A DNA stretch of 64,000 bases from Nodosilinea nodulosa PCC 7104 (GCF_000309385.1 NZ_JH976537.1:1638214-1702213); one strand, 5' to 3'; positions 17,599 to 27,160 are shown, counted from the first letter of the stretch. The notes: a model not told the origin generated them from the letters alone. Numbers and translations are program-made.

Positions 17599-17865
17599 TT
17601 ATTCCAAATCCTCCGACTGCCACTTCAGCACCGACGCATTTACCCCCTGCTCACGCTTGAGTTTGGCGTCTTTTTCAAACCACTGGGTGATTTGCGCTGC
17701 CGTCAGGGCTTCCATGGGGGTGTCGGTGTCGGCGGCGATCGCCCGCAGCAGGTTGGCGGTAGAGATGGTGAGGCGGGCCAAAAATTTTTCGGGGGATGAC
17801 AGCAGCGCCTTGTCTACCTCCGCCGACTCTTCGGGGCTGAGAAACTGAAGCGATTGGTCAAGCAT
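17599..17865 (-). CDS. Conserved hypothetical protein
   Basis: 88 residues from the ATG at 17865 (MLDQSLQFLSPEESAEVDKA); an upstream ATG at 17904 would add 13 hydrophobic residues. All-helical with 'SSPEKFLARLTISTANLLRAIA' and a charged C-terminus; no family recognised. It lies 48 bp upstream of vipp1 on the same strand, so the two may be cotranscribed. Confidence 0.6.
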   Translation of the reverse strand: MLDQSLQFLSPEESAEVDKALLSSPEKFLARLTISTANLLRAIAADTDTPMEALTAAQITQWFEKDAKLKREQGVNASVLKWQSEDLE

Positions 17866-17938
17866 AGCGATGCAAAACATTTTGAGGATCAACGCCTTCA
17901 TCATGTCATACCGACCAAAGGGCTGCCCAACCGCCGCA

Positions 17939-18028
17939 TATAGCCTTCGCCACGTTAGTTAGGACACTTGAGAACCTTCAAACGTTTGAGCGTTCAGAGA
18001 CATGTTTTAACCAGACTGGCCACAGCTA
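17939..18028. repeat. Interspersed palindromic repeat, copy A
   Basis: It begins TATAGCCTTCGCCACG, continues GTTAGTTAGGACAC, contains TTCAAACGTTTGAGCG at the centre and ends CCAGACTGGCCACAGCTA. Related copies lie at 19692-19796 and 52525-52626, each in an intergenic region. Confidence 0.7.
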
Positions 18029-18046
18029 CAGCATCTACCGGCAAGC

Positions 18047-18081
18047 AAAAAAGCGGCTTCTAGAGGGTTTCTAGAAGCCGC
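18047..18081 (-). terminator. Strong rho-independent terminator of the SSF gene
   Basis: GCGGCTTCTAGA and TCTAGAAGCCGC form a perfect 12-bp stem around a 5-nt loop. On the minus strand it is followed by six T residues (18052-18047). It lies 28 nt after the stop of the symporter gene. Confidence 0.92.
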
Positions 18082-18108
18082 CGTTATCTGGAGATTGCTG
18101 CTATAGAC

Positions 18109-19548
18109 CTACGATTCAGGCTGACCTTTGGATTCATTGGCGCTCAAACGGCCCAGCCAGGCCCCCAGCAGATAGCCCGCCGTACACAGCAGCAGCCCGT
18201 AGATATTCACCCCTAGGTCGATGGCGTACTTGCCGCTGCCCAGGCTGATCCAGGCGGGAAAAATGGACTCACCGATCGCGTTTTCGGCCACCCGCAGCAC
18301 GCCAAAGAGCATCCCCGGCCAGAAGGCGAGGTGAAAGCTGAGCGCCCCAGCCCTGGGCAAAAACGCCAGCAGAAAAATTGGGGCCAGCCCCATCACCATG
18401 GTGCCGCTGATGGTGGTGGCCTGAATAATGGCGGGACCAACCCGATCGCCCATGTAGATGCTCAGCAGGGGCACATTGCCCAGCAGGGCGATCGCGATGA
18501 TCCACCAGCGGCCGATGCGGGCCTGGCCCTCGGTGGGGGCACCCTTGCGGTGGAACCAGTCGCGCGCGCCCACCTTGGCCACACTCGAAAACGTGGAGTC
18601 GAGGGTAGACCCGGCGCTGGTCAGCATGATGGCGTTAAACACCAGCAGCATGGGCAGGCCAAACAGGGCCGGTACCGCCAGGCTGGGCGACCCCTCGGCC
18701 CCCACGGCGCGGGCGTACAGCCCCACGCTGCTGAACAGGAAAATAAAGCCGCCGCTGATCAGGCCCGCCCAGATAAAGCCCTTAAACATGGTGCGCGGCC
18801 CGGTGATAAAGGCGCGATCGGTCATCACCGGGTCGTGGAACGGGTAGCTAAAAATTTGCACAAAGGCCAGGCCGCAGAAGGTAAGGGCCGCGCCACGGGT
18901 GTCGGCATCCACGGCGGGCAATCCTTCGCGGGCCAGGCCAGGGCCAACGGTGGCCAAAATCACCACCAGCAGCACGGCGGCTAAAATCATCTGCGCGCCG
19001 TCGGTGAGCAGGCTGCTGCGCAGGCCGCCCAGCAGCGTGTAGTAAACGGTGAACAGGGTGACGATCGCCGCCGCCAGCCAATACCCCGCGCTGCCCTCAG
19101 CACCGAAATAGAGCGAAAATACCTTGGTGTTAGACCACACCTCGTTGAGCAGGCGAATGGCGATCGCGATCAAAAACAGCCGCGAACAGACCTTGCCGTA
19201 CTTGCTGACCAAAAATTCTGGAATCGAGCGAAAGCCGCCCCGAGTGCGCAAAAAATACAGGGCGATCGCCGCCGTGACAAAGCTGAGGTAATAAATCGCG
19301 TAGCCAATGCCGCCCAGCACCCCAAAGGCGCTGCCCAGGCTGGCGGCGTTGTCGATTGATTTGGCAAAAATCCAGGAAATGGCAGCGCTGGCTACCAGCA
19401 GCCACAGCCCCGGCGCCTGCCCAGTGCTGGACTGGCCCTCAAAAAACTCCGGCGCGCTGACGCGATCGGGGGTAGTCTGACGCACCAGGTAAAGCAAAAA
19501 TCCGCAGTATCCGGCCAGCAAGACCCAGGTAAGGGTATTTTCAACCAT
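18109..19548 (-). CDS. Sodium:solute symporter (SSF family)
   Basis: 479 residues with about 12-13 hydrophobic segments over the whole length. SSF-like features include 'ASAAISWIFAKSIDNAASLG' in the first core helix, 'VYYTLLGGLRSSLLTDGAQM', and 'IMLTSAGSTLDSTFSSVAKV' in the helix that holds the sodium-binding serines. It imports an organic solute together with sodium; the substrate cannot be read from sequence. It is a single gene with its own terminator. Confidence 0.85.
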   Translation of the reverse strand: MVENTLTWVLLAGYCGFLLYLVRQTTPDRVSAPEFFEGQSSTGQAPGLWLLVASAAISWIFAKSIDNAASLGSAFGVLGGIGYAIYYLSFVTAAIALYFLRTRGGFRSIPEFLVSKYGKVCSRLFLIAIAIRLLNEVWSNTKVFSLYFGAEGSAGYWLAAAIVTLFTVYYTLLGGLRSSLLTDGAQMILAAVLLVVILATVGPGLAREGLPAVDADTRGAALTFCGLAFVQIFSYPFHDPVMTDRAFITGPRTMFKGFIWAGLISGGFIFLFSSVGLYARAVGAEGSPSLAVPALFGLPMLLVFNAIMLTSAGSTLDSTFSSVAKVGARDWFHRKGAPTEGQARIGRWWIIAIALLGNVPLLSIYMGDRVGPAIIQATTISGTMVMGLAPIFLLAFLPRAGALSFHLAFWPGMLFGVLRVAENAIGESIFPAWISLGSGKYAIDLGVNIYGLLLCTAGYLLGAWLGRLSANESKGQPES

Positions 19549-19691
19549 GTAAAGCGCCCTACGTTAATAATTTGACAAGAATCCTTTGACAAGATTATTC
19601 AGGCTCTAGGCCGCCATGTCTACGGCAGCCTAGAACCCCGCCTCTGAGTACGAATGTCTCCGCCCTAGGGATGAGTAGTCTCAGGACGAGT

Positions 19692-19796
19692 TATAGCCTT
19701 CGTCACGGTAGTTAGGACACTGAGCGACGTTGAGAACGTTCAAACGTTCGAACGCTGGCTTTGAGAAATGTCCTAACCTACCTGTCGGCTGCTATA
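19692..19796. repeat. Interspersed palindromic repeat, copy B
   Basis: It runs from TATAGCCTTCGTCACG, GTAGTTAGGACAC, through TTCAAACGTTCGAACG to GTCCTAACCTACC and GCTATA. The ends TATAGC/GCTATA and GTTAGGACA/TGTCCTAAC are inverted. Same family as copies at 17939 and 52525. Confidence 0.7.
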
Positions 19797-20088
19797 AGAG
19801 ACCGTGGCAAAACAGGGGCTTACCGCCCCTGCCGCCTCCGACAAAATCTCGGCGCAGATGGCACATACCCCCCGCCAGCAGCGACATGTTTTCGGCGACT
19901 GTTCCCTTCCCTAATAACTGTTCTCTGGGGATTGCTCGGGCAACACCCTATCAACGCCGTCTGAATATTTGCTGAGAGCAGGGTTATGGACAGGTGAGAT
20001 AAGTTGAAGCGAGAGAGCAGGGACCGACATGAGCGATATAGGCGCGGGTTAACTTGCCCGGCCCGCTTACCTATCGACCTACCTGTGC
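19797..20088. other. Intergenic region with a short perfect hairpin
   Basis: CAGGGGC/GCCCCTG (19813-19831) forms a 7-bp stem with loop TTACC. Otherwise the stretch between the symporter promoter and the end of sufR contains no gene or motif I can support. Confidence 0.4.
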
Positions 20089-20751
20089 CTAACCGCGCCC
20101 TTTGACCAGGTAGCCGCAGCGGTGTTCCCCCTGCACCAGCCAGTGGGTGCGCTGCACCGTACAATCATCCCCCAGAGCCAGCTGAAACATCTCCAGCTCG
20201 TGGCCGCACACGCTCGGGAACGACTCGGCAATATGGGAAATGGCGCAGTTGTACTCGGTAATGATGTAGCCAGGTCCTGTCTGACAGCCCTCGCCTTCGG
20301 CGATCGCCTGCCACTCGGCCATGTAGCCTTCTTCTTTGCGCAGCTGCACCAGCCGCGCTACCCGATCGGCCACGCTGCCGCTGCCCACCTGGGCTTTATA
20401 CTCCAGCGCCTTGCGCTCCCACTGCTTGCGCAGCACTGTCACAACCTGGTCCTGGCCCATGTCGGCCAGGGTATCGAGCAGCGAAATGGCAAATTCGTCG
20501 TACTTGGCGGGGAAGCGATCGCGCCCTTTAGGGCTGAGCTGATACAGATGGTTGGGCCGCCCCATCCCCTCCTGCACCGCCCGATGTTCGATCAGCGCCT
20601 CGGTTTCCAAATCTTTCAGGTGGCGACGAATGGCCTGGGTGCTCATCTCAAAGTGATCGGCCAGGTCGTGGGCCGTGGCCTCGCCCTGCCTGAGCAGGTA
20701 CATCAAAATATCGTCTTTTGTAGAGGTGGAGGGTTGCTGCACAGAAGTCAT
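20089..20751 (-). CDS. sufR: SufR, Fe-S cluster-sensing repressor of the suf operon
   Basis: About 220 residues from the ATG at 20751; an upstream ATG at 20772 would add seven. The N-terminal winged helix ('DILMYLLRQGEATAHDLADH', 'STQAIRRHLKDLE') binds DNA. The C-terminal half has the cysteines that ligate a [4Fe-4S] cluster in SufR ('ITEYNCAISHIAESF', 'SVCGHELE', 'HRCGYLV'). SufR with cluster represses sufBCDS and autoregulates. It is divergent from ftrC-sufBCDS and two operator copies lie between. Confidence 0.95.
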   Translation of the reverse strand: MTSVQQPSTSTKDDILMYLLRQGEATAHDLADHFEMSTQAIRRHLKDLETEALIEHRAVQEGMGRPNHLYQLSPKGRDRFPAKYDEFAISLLDTLADMGQDQVVTVLRKQWERKALEYKAQVGSGSVADRVARLVQLRKEEGYMAEWQAIAEGEGCQTGPGYIITEYNCAISHIAESFPSVCGHELEMFQLALGDDCTVQRTHWLVQGEHRCGYLVKGRG

Positions 20752-20859
20752 GGCGTTGGCCCACATAGACATAAGAGATCACGGCCCCAGGCTGCCCTGT
20801 AGATTGAACCCACCCCGGCCAGGAGCAACTCAGGCCGGTCAGACATCAATCTACTTTGA

Positions 20860-20873
20860 CAACCTTTATGTTG
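20860..20873. promoter_or_regulatory. SufR operator 1 (CAAC-N6-GTTG)
   Basis: CAACCTTTATGTTG matches exactly the inverted repeat CAAC-N6-GTTG recognised by cyanobacterial SufR. It overlaps a TTGACA-like sequence (20856-20861) in the sufR/ftrC divergent region. Confidence 0.88.
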
Positions 20874-20899
20874 TTAAAGTAGTCTAAGATTTAGTTAGA

Positions 20900-20913
20900 C
20901 AACTTAAATGTTG
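20900..20913. promoter_or_regulatory. SufR operator 2 (CAAC-N6-GTTG)
   Basis: CAACTTAAATGTTG is a second exact match, 40 bp from the first (about four helical turns, centre to centre). A TATAAA (20923-20928) lies 10 nt downstream, a plausible -10 box for the ftrC-suf transcript. Confidence 0.88.
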
Positions 20914-20960
20914 CTTTAATTGTATAAAATTATTGGGCTGTGTAGCGTACCAATCCCGTA

Positions 20961-21320
20961 ATGACTGACTCCAACACCAACCAGGCCACCGACAAGAACC
21001 TAGAGCTCATGCGCAATTTTGCCCAGAGCTACGCCAAACGTACCGGCACCTACTTCTGTGCCGACCCCGGCGTGACGGCGGTGGTGCTAGAAGGTCTGGC
21101 CAAGCACAAGGACGACTTCGGTTCGCCCCTGTGTCCCTGTCGCCACTACGAAGACAAAGAGGCCGAAGTCAAAACCATCTACTGGAACTGTCCCTGCGTG
21201 CCTATGCAGGAACGCAAAGAGTGCCACTGCATGCTGTTTCTCACCCCCGACAACCCCTTCGCCGGCGAGCAGCAGGATATCACCTTCGAGACTATCCGGG
21301 CCGAGACCGATAAGTTCTAG
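20961..21320 (+). CDS. ftrC: Ferredoxin-thioredoxin reductase, catalytic subunit
   Basis: 119 residues with the full cysteine pattern of the FTR catalytic chain: 'FCADPGVT', 'LCPCRHYEDKEAEVKTIYWN', 'CPCVPMQERKECHCMLFL'. These cysteines bind a [4Fe-4S] cluster next to the redox-active disulphide that passes electrons from photosynthetic ferredoxin to thioredoxins. It is the first gene after the SufR operators and 92 bp before sufB, so it appears to belong to the Fe-S assembly transcript. Confidence 0.96.
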   Translation: MTDSNTNQATDKNLELMRNFAQSYAKRTGTYFCADPGVTAVVLEGLAKHKDDFGSPLCPCRHYEDKEAEVKTIYWNCPCVPMQERKECHCMLFLTPDNPFAGEQQDITFETIRAETDKF

Positions 21321-21412
21321 ATTGCCCTCCAGGTCGCTGGCAGCCCCGCTGAGATTTCATCTGTCCCATTTTCGTTTGTTTTAACTGTGCAGCCCGTTCA
21401 AAGAGTCGCGTC

Positions 21413-22852
21413 ATGAGTGTTTCCGTTCAGTCCCTGGTTAGCCAACCCTATAAGTACGGCTTCACCACCGATATTGAGGCCGACGCCATTCCTCGCGGTC
21501 TCAGCGAAGATGTGGTGAGAATGATCTCGGCCAAGAAAAATGAGCCAGCGTTTATGCTGGAGTTTCGGCTGAAGGCCTACCGCAAGTGGCTGACCATGAA
21601 AGAGCCTATCTGGCCCAACGTCAGCTACCCGCCCATCGACTACCAAAATATCGTCTACTACTCGGCCCCCAAGACCCAGCCTAAAAAGCTGGGCAGCCTG
21701 GATGAGGTCGATCCGACCATGCTGGAAACCTTCGAGAAGCTGGGCATTCCCCTTTCGGAGCAAAAGCGGCTGGCCAACGTGGCGGTGGACGCCATCTTCG
21801 ACAGCGTGTCGATCGCCACCACCTATAAAGAAAAGCTGGCGGAATCCGGCGTCATCTTCTGCTCGATCTCCGAGGCGCTGCAAGAGCACCCAGAGCTAGT
21901 CGAGAAGTACCTGGGCACCGTCGTCCCCATTGGCGACAACTACTTCGCGGCGCTGAACTCGGCGGTGTTTAGCGATGGCTCCTTCGTTTACATTCCCAAA
22001 GACACCCAGTGTCCGATGGATCTCTCGACCTACTTCCGCATCAACAACGGCGACTCGGGCCAGTTTGAGCGCACCCTGATTGTGGCCGAATCGGGCAGCT
22101 CGGTGACCTATCTGGAGGGCTGCACCGCCCCCATGTACGACAGCAACCAGCTCCACGCCGCGATCGTTGAACTGGTCGCCCTGGACAACGCCACCATCAA
22201 CTACTCCACCGTGCAAAACTGGTTTGCGGGCGACGAAAACGGCAAGGGCGGCATCTATAACTTCGTCACCAAGCGCGGCCTCTGCGCCGGGAAAAACTCC
22301 AAAATCTCCTGGACCCAGGTGGAAACCGGCTCGGCCATCACCTGGAAGTACCCCAGCTGCGTGCTGGTGGGCGACAGCTCCGTCGGCGAGTTCTACTCGG
22401 TGGCGCTGACCAACAACCATCAGCAGGCCGACACCGGCACCAAGATGGTGCACGTGGGCAAAAACACCCGCAGCACGATTATTTCTAAGGGCATTTCGGC
22501 AGCTAAATCTAAAAACAGCTACCGGGGACTGGTGAAAATTGGGCCAAAAGCCACGGGGGCGCGCAACTACTCCCAGTGCGACTCGATGCTGATTGGCGAC
22601 ACCTCCAGCGCCAACACCTTCCCCTATATCCAGGTGCAGAACAGCACCGCCCAGGTGGAGCACGAAGCCTCGACCTCCAAGATTGGCGAAGACCAGCTCT
22701 TCTACTTTGCCCAGCGGGGCATTTCGCCGGAGGATGCGGTGTCGATGATCATCAGCGGCTTCTGCCGCGACGTGTTCAACAAGCTGCCGATGGAGTTTGC
22801 CGCCGAGGCGGACAAGCTGCTGGCGCTGAAGCTCGAAAACACGGTGGGGTAA
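21413..22852 (+). CDS. sufB: SufB, Fe-S cluster scaffold subunit
   Basis: 479 residues, the normal SufB length. Typical sequences include '[20 protein letters not shown]', '[20 protein letters not shown]' and '[10 protein letters not shown]'. The C-terminal part carries '[20 protein letters not shown]', conserved in the SufB/SufD beta-helix family. SufB forms the SufBC2D complex on which [4Fe-4S] clusters are built. It is followed by sufC after a 160-bp gap that contains a palindromic repeat. Confidence 0.97.
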   Translation: MSVSVQSLVSQPYKYGFTTDIEADAIPRGLSEDVVRMISAKKNEPAFMLEFRLKAYRKWLTMKEPIWPNVSYPPIDYQNIVYYSAPKTQPKKLGSLDEVDPTMLETFEKLGIPLSEQKRLANVAVDAIFDSVSIATTYKEKLAESGVIFCSISEALQEHPELVEKYLGTVVPIGDNYFAALNSAVFSDGSFVYIPKDTQCPMDLSTYFRINNGDSGQFERTLIVAESGSSVTYLEGCTAPMYDSNQLHAAIVELVALDNATINYSTVQNWFAGDENGKGGIYNFVTKRGLCAGKNSKISWTQVETGSAITWKYPSCVLVGDSSVGEFYSVALTNNHQQADTGTKMVHVGKNTRSTIISKGISAAKSKNSYRGLVKIGPKATGARNYSQCDSMLIGDTSSANTFPYIQVQNSTAQVEHEASTSKIGEDQLFYFAQRGISPEDAVSMIISGFCRDVFNKLPMEFAAEADKLLALKLENTVG

Positions 22853-22856
22853 TCCC

Positions 22857-22999
22857 GTAGGGTGCATTCGCGCCAGCAATGCACCTATGGGGATCTCGGC
22901 GGAGATGGTGCATTGCTTCGCGAATGCACCCTACGAATCCTTGGTCACAGACAAGAACTTTAATTTCAACGCGCAGGAGCATGGTGGGCGGTACCCACC
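22857..22999. repeat. Two hairpin repeats between sufB and sufC
   Basis: GTAGGGTGCATTCGCG...GCAATGCACC (22857-22884) is inverted against GGTGCATTG...CGCGAATGCACCCTAC (22907-22934), a long near-perfect stem. A second hairpin GGTGGG/CCCACC (22983-22999) sits just before the sufC ribosome-binding site. Both resemble interspersed GTAGGGTGC-type repeats common in cyanobacterial genomes. Confidence 0.8.
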
Positions 23000-23012
23000 C
23001 TACAGGAGAGGC

Positions 23013-23801
23013 ATGATTAACGAAAACAGCGACATTATTCTCTCGGTGCGCGATCTTCGCGCCAGCGTAGACGGCACTGAAATTATCAAGGGCCTCAACC
23101 TGGAGGTGAGGGCGGGAGAAATTCACGCCATTATGGGTCTCAACGGCTCGGGTAAGAGCACATTCTCGAAGGTGCTGGTGGGCCACCCCGACTACGAGGT
23201 CACCGCCGGAGAGATTCACTTTAAGGGCCAGAATATTCTAGAGCTGGAACCCCACGATCGCGCCACCTCCGGCATTTTCCTCGCCTTCCAGTATCCGCTC
23301 GAAATTCCCGGCGTCAGCAATCGCGACTTTCTGCGGGTGGCCTTTAACGCCCACCGCAAGGCTCGGGGCGAAGAGGAAATTGACGTGTTCGACTTCGACG
23401 ACCTGATCGAAGAGAAGCTGGATGTGGTGAAAATGGACGCCTCGTTCCTCGATCGCAGCGTCAACGAAGGCTTCTCCGGTGGCGAGAAAAAGCGCAACGA
23501 GATTCTGCAAATGGCTCTGCTGGAGCCGGTTCTGGCCATTCTCGACGAAACCGATTCGGGCCTCGATATCGACGCCCTCAAGACCGTGGCGGGCGGCGTC
23601 AACCAGCTTTCTACCCCCGACAATGCGGTGGTTCTAATCACCCACTACCAGCGGCTGCTCGACTACATCGTGCCCGACTACGTGCACGTGATGGCCGATG
23701 GCCGAATTATCACCACGGGCGGCAAAGACCTGGCCAAGCAGCTGGAGTCGCGCGGCTACGAGTGGGTGCTGGAGGAATTTCGCACGGGGGTAACGGCGTA
23801 A
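23013..23801 (+). CDS. sufC: SufC, ABC-type ATPase of Fe-S assembly
   Basis: 262 residues. The ATG at 23013 follows AGGAGAG; an open frame upstream from 22887 runs through repeat DNA and is not coding. Walker A '[14 protein letters not shown]', signature '[15 protein letters not shown]' and Walker B '[19 protein letters not shown]' are complete. SufC drives conformational change of SufBC2D by ATP hydrolysis. Its stop overlaps the sufD start by one base (TAATG). Confidence 0.97.
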   Translation: MINENSDIILSVRDLRASVDGTEIIKGLNLEVRAGEIHAIMGLNGSGKSTFSKVLVGHPDYEVTAGEIHFKGQNILELEPHDRATSGIFLAFQYPLEIPGVSNRDFLRVAFNAHRKARGEEEIDVFDFDDLIEEKLDVVKMDASFLDRSVNEGFSGGEKKRNEILQMALLEPVLAILDETDSGLDIDALKTVAGGVNQLSTPDNAVVLITHYQRLLDYIVPDYVHVMADGRIITTGGKDLAKQLESRGYEWVLEEFRTGVTA

Positions 23802-25126
23802 TGGCGAGTTCCGTATCCGACGTGAGCGTGTTGGCGACGGCTGACCAGCGCGATGCCTACTTGAAGGGGCTGGTGCAGGCGGTGAAGGCAGCGGTGCCCG
23901 GGGATTTGGGTCTGGGTGGGATGCGATCGCGCGCCGAGGCCCTGCTCAACGAGCAGGCCTTTCCCTCCACCCGCGACGAAGACTGGCGCTTCACCGACCT
24001 GTCGGCCATGCTCTCCATTGAGTTTGCTGTGGCGGGTGAGTCGGCGGTTGATGAGGCCGCGATCGCTGATCTGCGCCTGCCGGAAACCGCTGGCGCTCAA
24101 ATTGTGGTGGTCAATGGCCGGGTCAGCACGGCGCTATCCCGGATTGAGAACCTGCCGCCGGAGGCCGTGGTCGGCTCCCTGGGCAGCAGTCCCGATCTGT
24201 CAGCCAAGCTGGGTGAACGCCTGGCCCAGGCCAGCGGCAGCCACGAAGTATTCACCGCCCTTAACACCGTGGGCTTTCAGGATGCGGTGGTGATCTGGCT
24301 ACCCCGCAACGTTGTGGTTGAAACGCCCATTCAAATTATTTATGTCTCCAGGCTTCAGGGAAACCCTGCGATCGTTCAGCCCCGCTGCCTGGTGGTGGCC
24401 GAATCGGGCAGCGCCGCAACCCTGGTCGAAGATTTTTGGGGCAACTCTGCCGATTCCCAGTTCACAAATTCTGTCAGTGAACTCTGGCTCGACGCCAATG
24501 CCCAGGTCAGCCACAGCCGCATTCAGCGGGAGGGCGCAGGCACCTTTCACATCGGCAAAACCGTCGTCACCCAGGCGCGCGACAGCCAGTACGTCGGCAC
24601 CGCCGTAGACTTTGGCGCTAAGCTGGCCCGCCACAATTGGGAGATTTACCAGACCGGCGAGCAAACCACGACCAAGCTGTACGGCCTGGGGGCGATCGCG
24701 AACACCCAGCACGCCGACACCCACAGCCTGGTAGCCCTTAGCCATCCCCACGGCACAGTCGAGCAAGAGCACAAAGCGATTGTGGACGGCAAAGCCCACA
24801 GCGTCTTTAACGGGCGCATGGCGGTGGCGCAAAAGGCCCAGCTCACCAGTGCCAGCCAGCTCAACCGCAACCTGCTGCTCTCCGACAAGGCGCGGGTAGA
24901 CACCAAGCCCCAGCTCGAAATCGTCGCCGACAACGTCAAGTGCGCCCACGGAGCCACAGTTAGCCAGCTCCAGGCCGACGAGATTTTCTACCTGCAAAGT
25001 CGCGGCATTAGCGCCCCCCAGGCCCAGCGCCTGTTGATCTATGCTTTTGCTATGGAGATCTTAGAGACCGTTTCGGTGGCAACGCTGCGATCGCGCCTCG
25101 CCGCCCTCATTTCTCAATGGACGTAG
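23801..25126 (+). CDS. sufD: SufD, Fe-S cluster assembly subunit
   Basis: 441 residues from the ATG at 23801 that overlaps the sufC stop. 'NEQAFPSTRDEDWRFTDL', 'VVAESGSAATLVEDFWG' and the C-terminal 'KCAHGATVSQLQADEIFYLQ' with 'SRGISAPQAQRLLIYAFAME' are characteristic. SufD pairs with SufB in the SufBC2D scaffold and is linked to iron acquisition. Translation is coupled to sufC. Confidence 0.96.
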   Translation: MASSVSDVSVLATADQRDAYLKGLVQAVKAAVPGDLGLGGMRSRAEALLNEQAFPSTRDEDWRFTDLSAMLSIEFAVAGESAVDEAAIADLRLPETAGAQIVVVNGRVSTALSRIENLPPEAVVGSLGSSPDLSAKLGERLAQASGSHEVFTALNTVGFQDAVVIWLPRNVVVETPIQIIYVSRLQGNPAIVQPRCLVVAESGSAATLVEDFWGNSADSQFTNSVSELWLDANAQVSHSRIQREGAGTFHIGKTVVTQARDSQYVGTAVDFGAKLARHNWEIYQTGEQTTTKLYGLGAIANTQHADTHSLVALSHPHGTVEQEHKAIVDGKAHSVFNGRMAVAQKAQLTSASQLNRNLLLSDKARVDTKPQLEIVADNVKCAHGATVSQLQADEIFYLQSRGISAPQAQRLLIYAFAMEILETVSVATLRSRLAALISQWT

Positions 25127-25137
25127 CGCGACATTAT

Positions 25138-25217
25138 CCCCTCCTGGGAGGGGCGGGGGTGGGCTAGCCCAGCCCCCGAGACCCACCCCGCCCTCCGGGC
25201 ACCCCTCCCAGGAGGGG
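25138..25217. repeat. GC-rich palindromic repeat between sufD and sufS
   Basis: CCCCTCCTGGGAGGGG (25138-25153) and CCCCTCCCAGGAGGGG (25202-25217) bracket GGGGGTGGGCTAGCCCAGCC and ACCCACCCCGCCCTCCGGGC. The whole can fold into a large stem. A related copy is embedded at 26727-26852 after sufS. The rest of the 190-bp spacer is A-rich then C-rich low complexity. Confidence 0.85.
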
Positions 25218-25317
25218 AAAAGACTTTCCAAAATCCAAAATCTAAAATCCTCAATCCAAAATTCCCCATCCACCCATCTACCCGCCCACCCATCCACCCT
25301 CTAACCCCCACTCCCCC

Positions 25318-26589
25318 ATGACCGTCGCCCAGGAACTCACCCTCGCCGCCAAGGTCCGCGCCGACTTCCCGATTCTCCATCAGGACGTCAACGGCCATCC
25401 GCTGGTGTACCTCGACAACGCCGCCACCTCCCAAAAGCCCCAGGCGGTACTGGAGGCGCTGCAGCACTACTACCGGCACGACAACGCCAACGTGCACCGG
25501 GGCGTGCACAACCTCAGCGCTCGGGCCACTGAATCCTACGAGGGAGCCAGGGATAAGGTCGCCGCCTTTGTGCAGGCCACCAGCCGCAACCAGATTGTCT
25601 TTACCCGCAACGCCAGCGAGGCGATCAATCTGGTGGCCTACGCCTGGGGCATGACTCAGCTCCAAGCGGGGGATGAAATCATTCTTTCGGTGATGGAGCA
25701 CCACAGCAACCTGGTGCCCTGGCAGTTTGTAGCCCAGCGCACGGGGGCGGTGCTCAAGTTTGTGGGACTCACCGCCGACCAATCCTTTGATCTCGACCAG
25801 TACCGCGCCCTGGTGAACGACAGGACGCGCCTGGTGGCGGTCAACCATGTCTCCAACACCCTGGGCTGCATTAACCCGGTGGCCGAGATTATCGACATTG
25901 CCCACGCCAGCGGGGCCAAAGTCCTTATCGACGGCTGCCAGAGCGCCCCCCACATGGCGCTGAACCTGCCCGAAATGGACTGCGACTGGTTCGTGGCCTC
26001 GGGCCACAAAATGTGTGCCCCCACCGGCATTGGCTTTCTCTACGGCAAGCTAGAGCTGCTGGAGTCGATGCCCCCGTTTATGGGCGGCGGCGAAATGATC
26101 GCCGAGGTGTTTCTCGACCACTCCACCTACGCCGAGCTGCCCCACAAGTTTGAGGCGGGGACTCCGGCTATTGCCGAGGCGATCGCCCTCGGGGCAGCGG
26201 TAGATTACCTCAGCGCGATCGGCATGGACACCATCGCCGCCTACGAGCACGAGCTGACGGCCTACCTGTACCAGCAGATGCAGACTGTGCCCGAAGTCAC
26301 CCTCTACGGCCCGCGTCCCGAAGCCGACGGCAGCGGGCGGGCGGCGCTGGTCACCTTTACCGTTGAGGGCGTCCACGCGCAAGATCTTTCCACCCTGCTC
26401 GACCAGTCGGGGATTGCAATTCGCTCGGGGCACCACTGCACCCAGCCGCTGCATAAGGTTTTGGGGGTAGACTCGACGGCGCGGGCCAGCCTGTATTTCT
26501 ACAACACCAGGGCCGAGATCGACAGCTTTATCGCCGCGCTCAAAGACACCATCGAGTTCTTCAAAGGCGTGTTTGAAGACGACGATTGA
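25318..26589 (+). CDS. sufS: SufS, group II cysteine desulfurase
   Basis: 423 residues. The PLP lysine is in '[18 protein letters not shown]' and the persulfide-forming cysteine in '[17 protein letters not shown]' (Cys374). '[20 protein letters not shown]' and '[16 protein letters not shown]' are typical of the SufS/CsdA group. It takes sulfur from L-cysteine for cluster assembly. No SufE or SufU partner lies in the window. It ends the suf locus, 191 bp after sufD. Confidence 0.96.
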   Translation: MTVAQELTLAAKVRADFPILHQDVNGHPLVYLDNAATSQKPQAVLEALQHYYRHDNANVHRGVHNLSARATESYEGARDKVAAFVQATSRNQIVFTRNASEAINLVAYAWGMTQLQAGDEIILSVMEHHSNLVPWQFVAQRTGAVLKFVGLTADQSFDLDQYRALVNDRTRLVAVNHVSNTLGCINPVAEIIDIAHASGAKVLIDGCQSAPHMALNLPEMDCDWFVASGHKMCAPTGIGFLYGKLELLESMPPFMGGGEMIAEVFLDHSTYAELPHKFEAGTPAIAEAIALGAAVDYLSAIGMDTIAAYEHELTAYLYQQMQTVPEVTLYGPRPEADGSGRAALVTFTVEGVHAQDLSTLLDQSGIAIRSGHHCTQPLHKVLGVDSTARASLYFYNTRAEIDSFIAALKDTIEFFKGVFEDDD

Positions 26590-26647
26590 AGTTTCTGGCG
26601 TTGGCAATAAACCTTACGGGCTGCGAAAATAGGCATACAGGGCCAAA

Positions 26648-26911
26648 AACCGGGTTTCTCAAGGCAATTTAGGGGTTAACCTGGAGTTCGGGATAAGAAA
26701 ATTCTCTGCAAAAGTAGGCCTGCTGTCCCCTCCTGGGAGGGGTAGGGGTGGGTCAGGCGGGGCTAGTTGCGGAACTTCACCGTCTCCAGCCAGTTCCTTG
26801 CGGTAGCCGTTTTGACCCACCCCGCCCTCCGGGCACCCCTCCAAAGGAGGGGACAGCGTTATCCCGAACTGAGATTAGGGGTTAAATATAACCCGGTCAA
26901 GAAACCCGGTT
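26648..26911. repeat. Nested inverted repeat structure after sufS
   Basis: Three concentric inverted pairs: AACCGGGTTTCT (26648) with AGAAACCCGGTT (26900); GTTCGGGATAA (26686) with TTATCCCGAAC (26859); and CCCCTCCTGGGAGGGG (26727) with CCCCTCCAAAGGAGGGG (26836). The inner unit is the repeat also found at 25138. The outer pairs suggest successive insertions into a palindrome or a composite non-coding element. Confidence 0.75.
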
Positions 26912-27118
26912 TCTAAACGCAGAGTTTCTAGCAACGGTAACAATTCTTACTTGCGCCCGGTGCGCGATTGGACTAAATTACTGAGCTAAGGCTGTGTGCG
27001 TGCAGTCCGAACGTCCCAAAAATTTGGTCTGACGCCACTGGAAGGTGCTAGCAACACCAACCAGCGGCTAACCCCGTCGACTGAACCAGCCAGTCTCGGA
27101 GGCTAAGGTGATTTTACC

Positions 27119-27160
27119 TGGCCGCCCCGAACTGCACATGTCTGGGGCGGCCAAGTTTTT
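27119..27160 (+). terminator. Terminator or attenuator hairpin in the leader of the gene at 27201
   Basis: TGGCCGCCCC (27119-27128) and GGGGCGGCCA (27144-27153) form a perfect 10-bp stem with a 15-nt loop, followed by AGTTTTT. It lies 40 nt upstream of the ATG at 27201 on the same strand. It could end a short transcript from the ~200-bp unannotated region 26912-27118 or act as an attenuator. Confidence 0.75.

Noticed and set aside
21896-22879. A 327-codon minus-strand frame opposite sufB
   Set aside because: sufB is certain from its sequence; the antisense frame shows the compositional bias of a shadow and no domain.
27031-27050. GCCACTGGAAGG resembling part of a cobalamin riboswitch
   Set aside because: The other conserved boxes and the B12-box are absent in the expected order, and the downstream gene has no cobalamin link.
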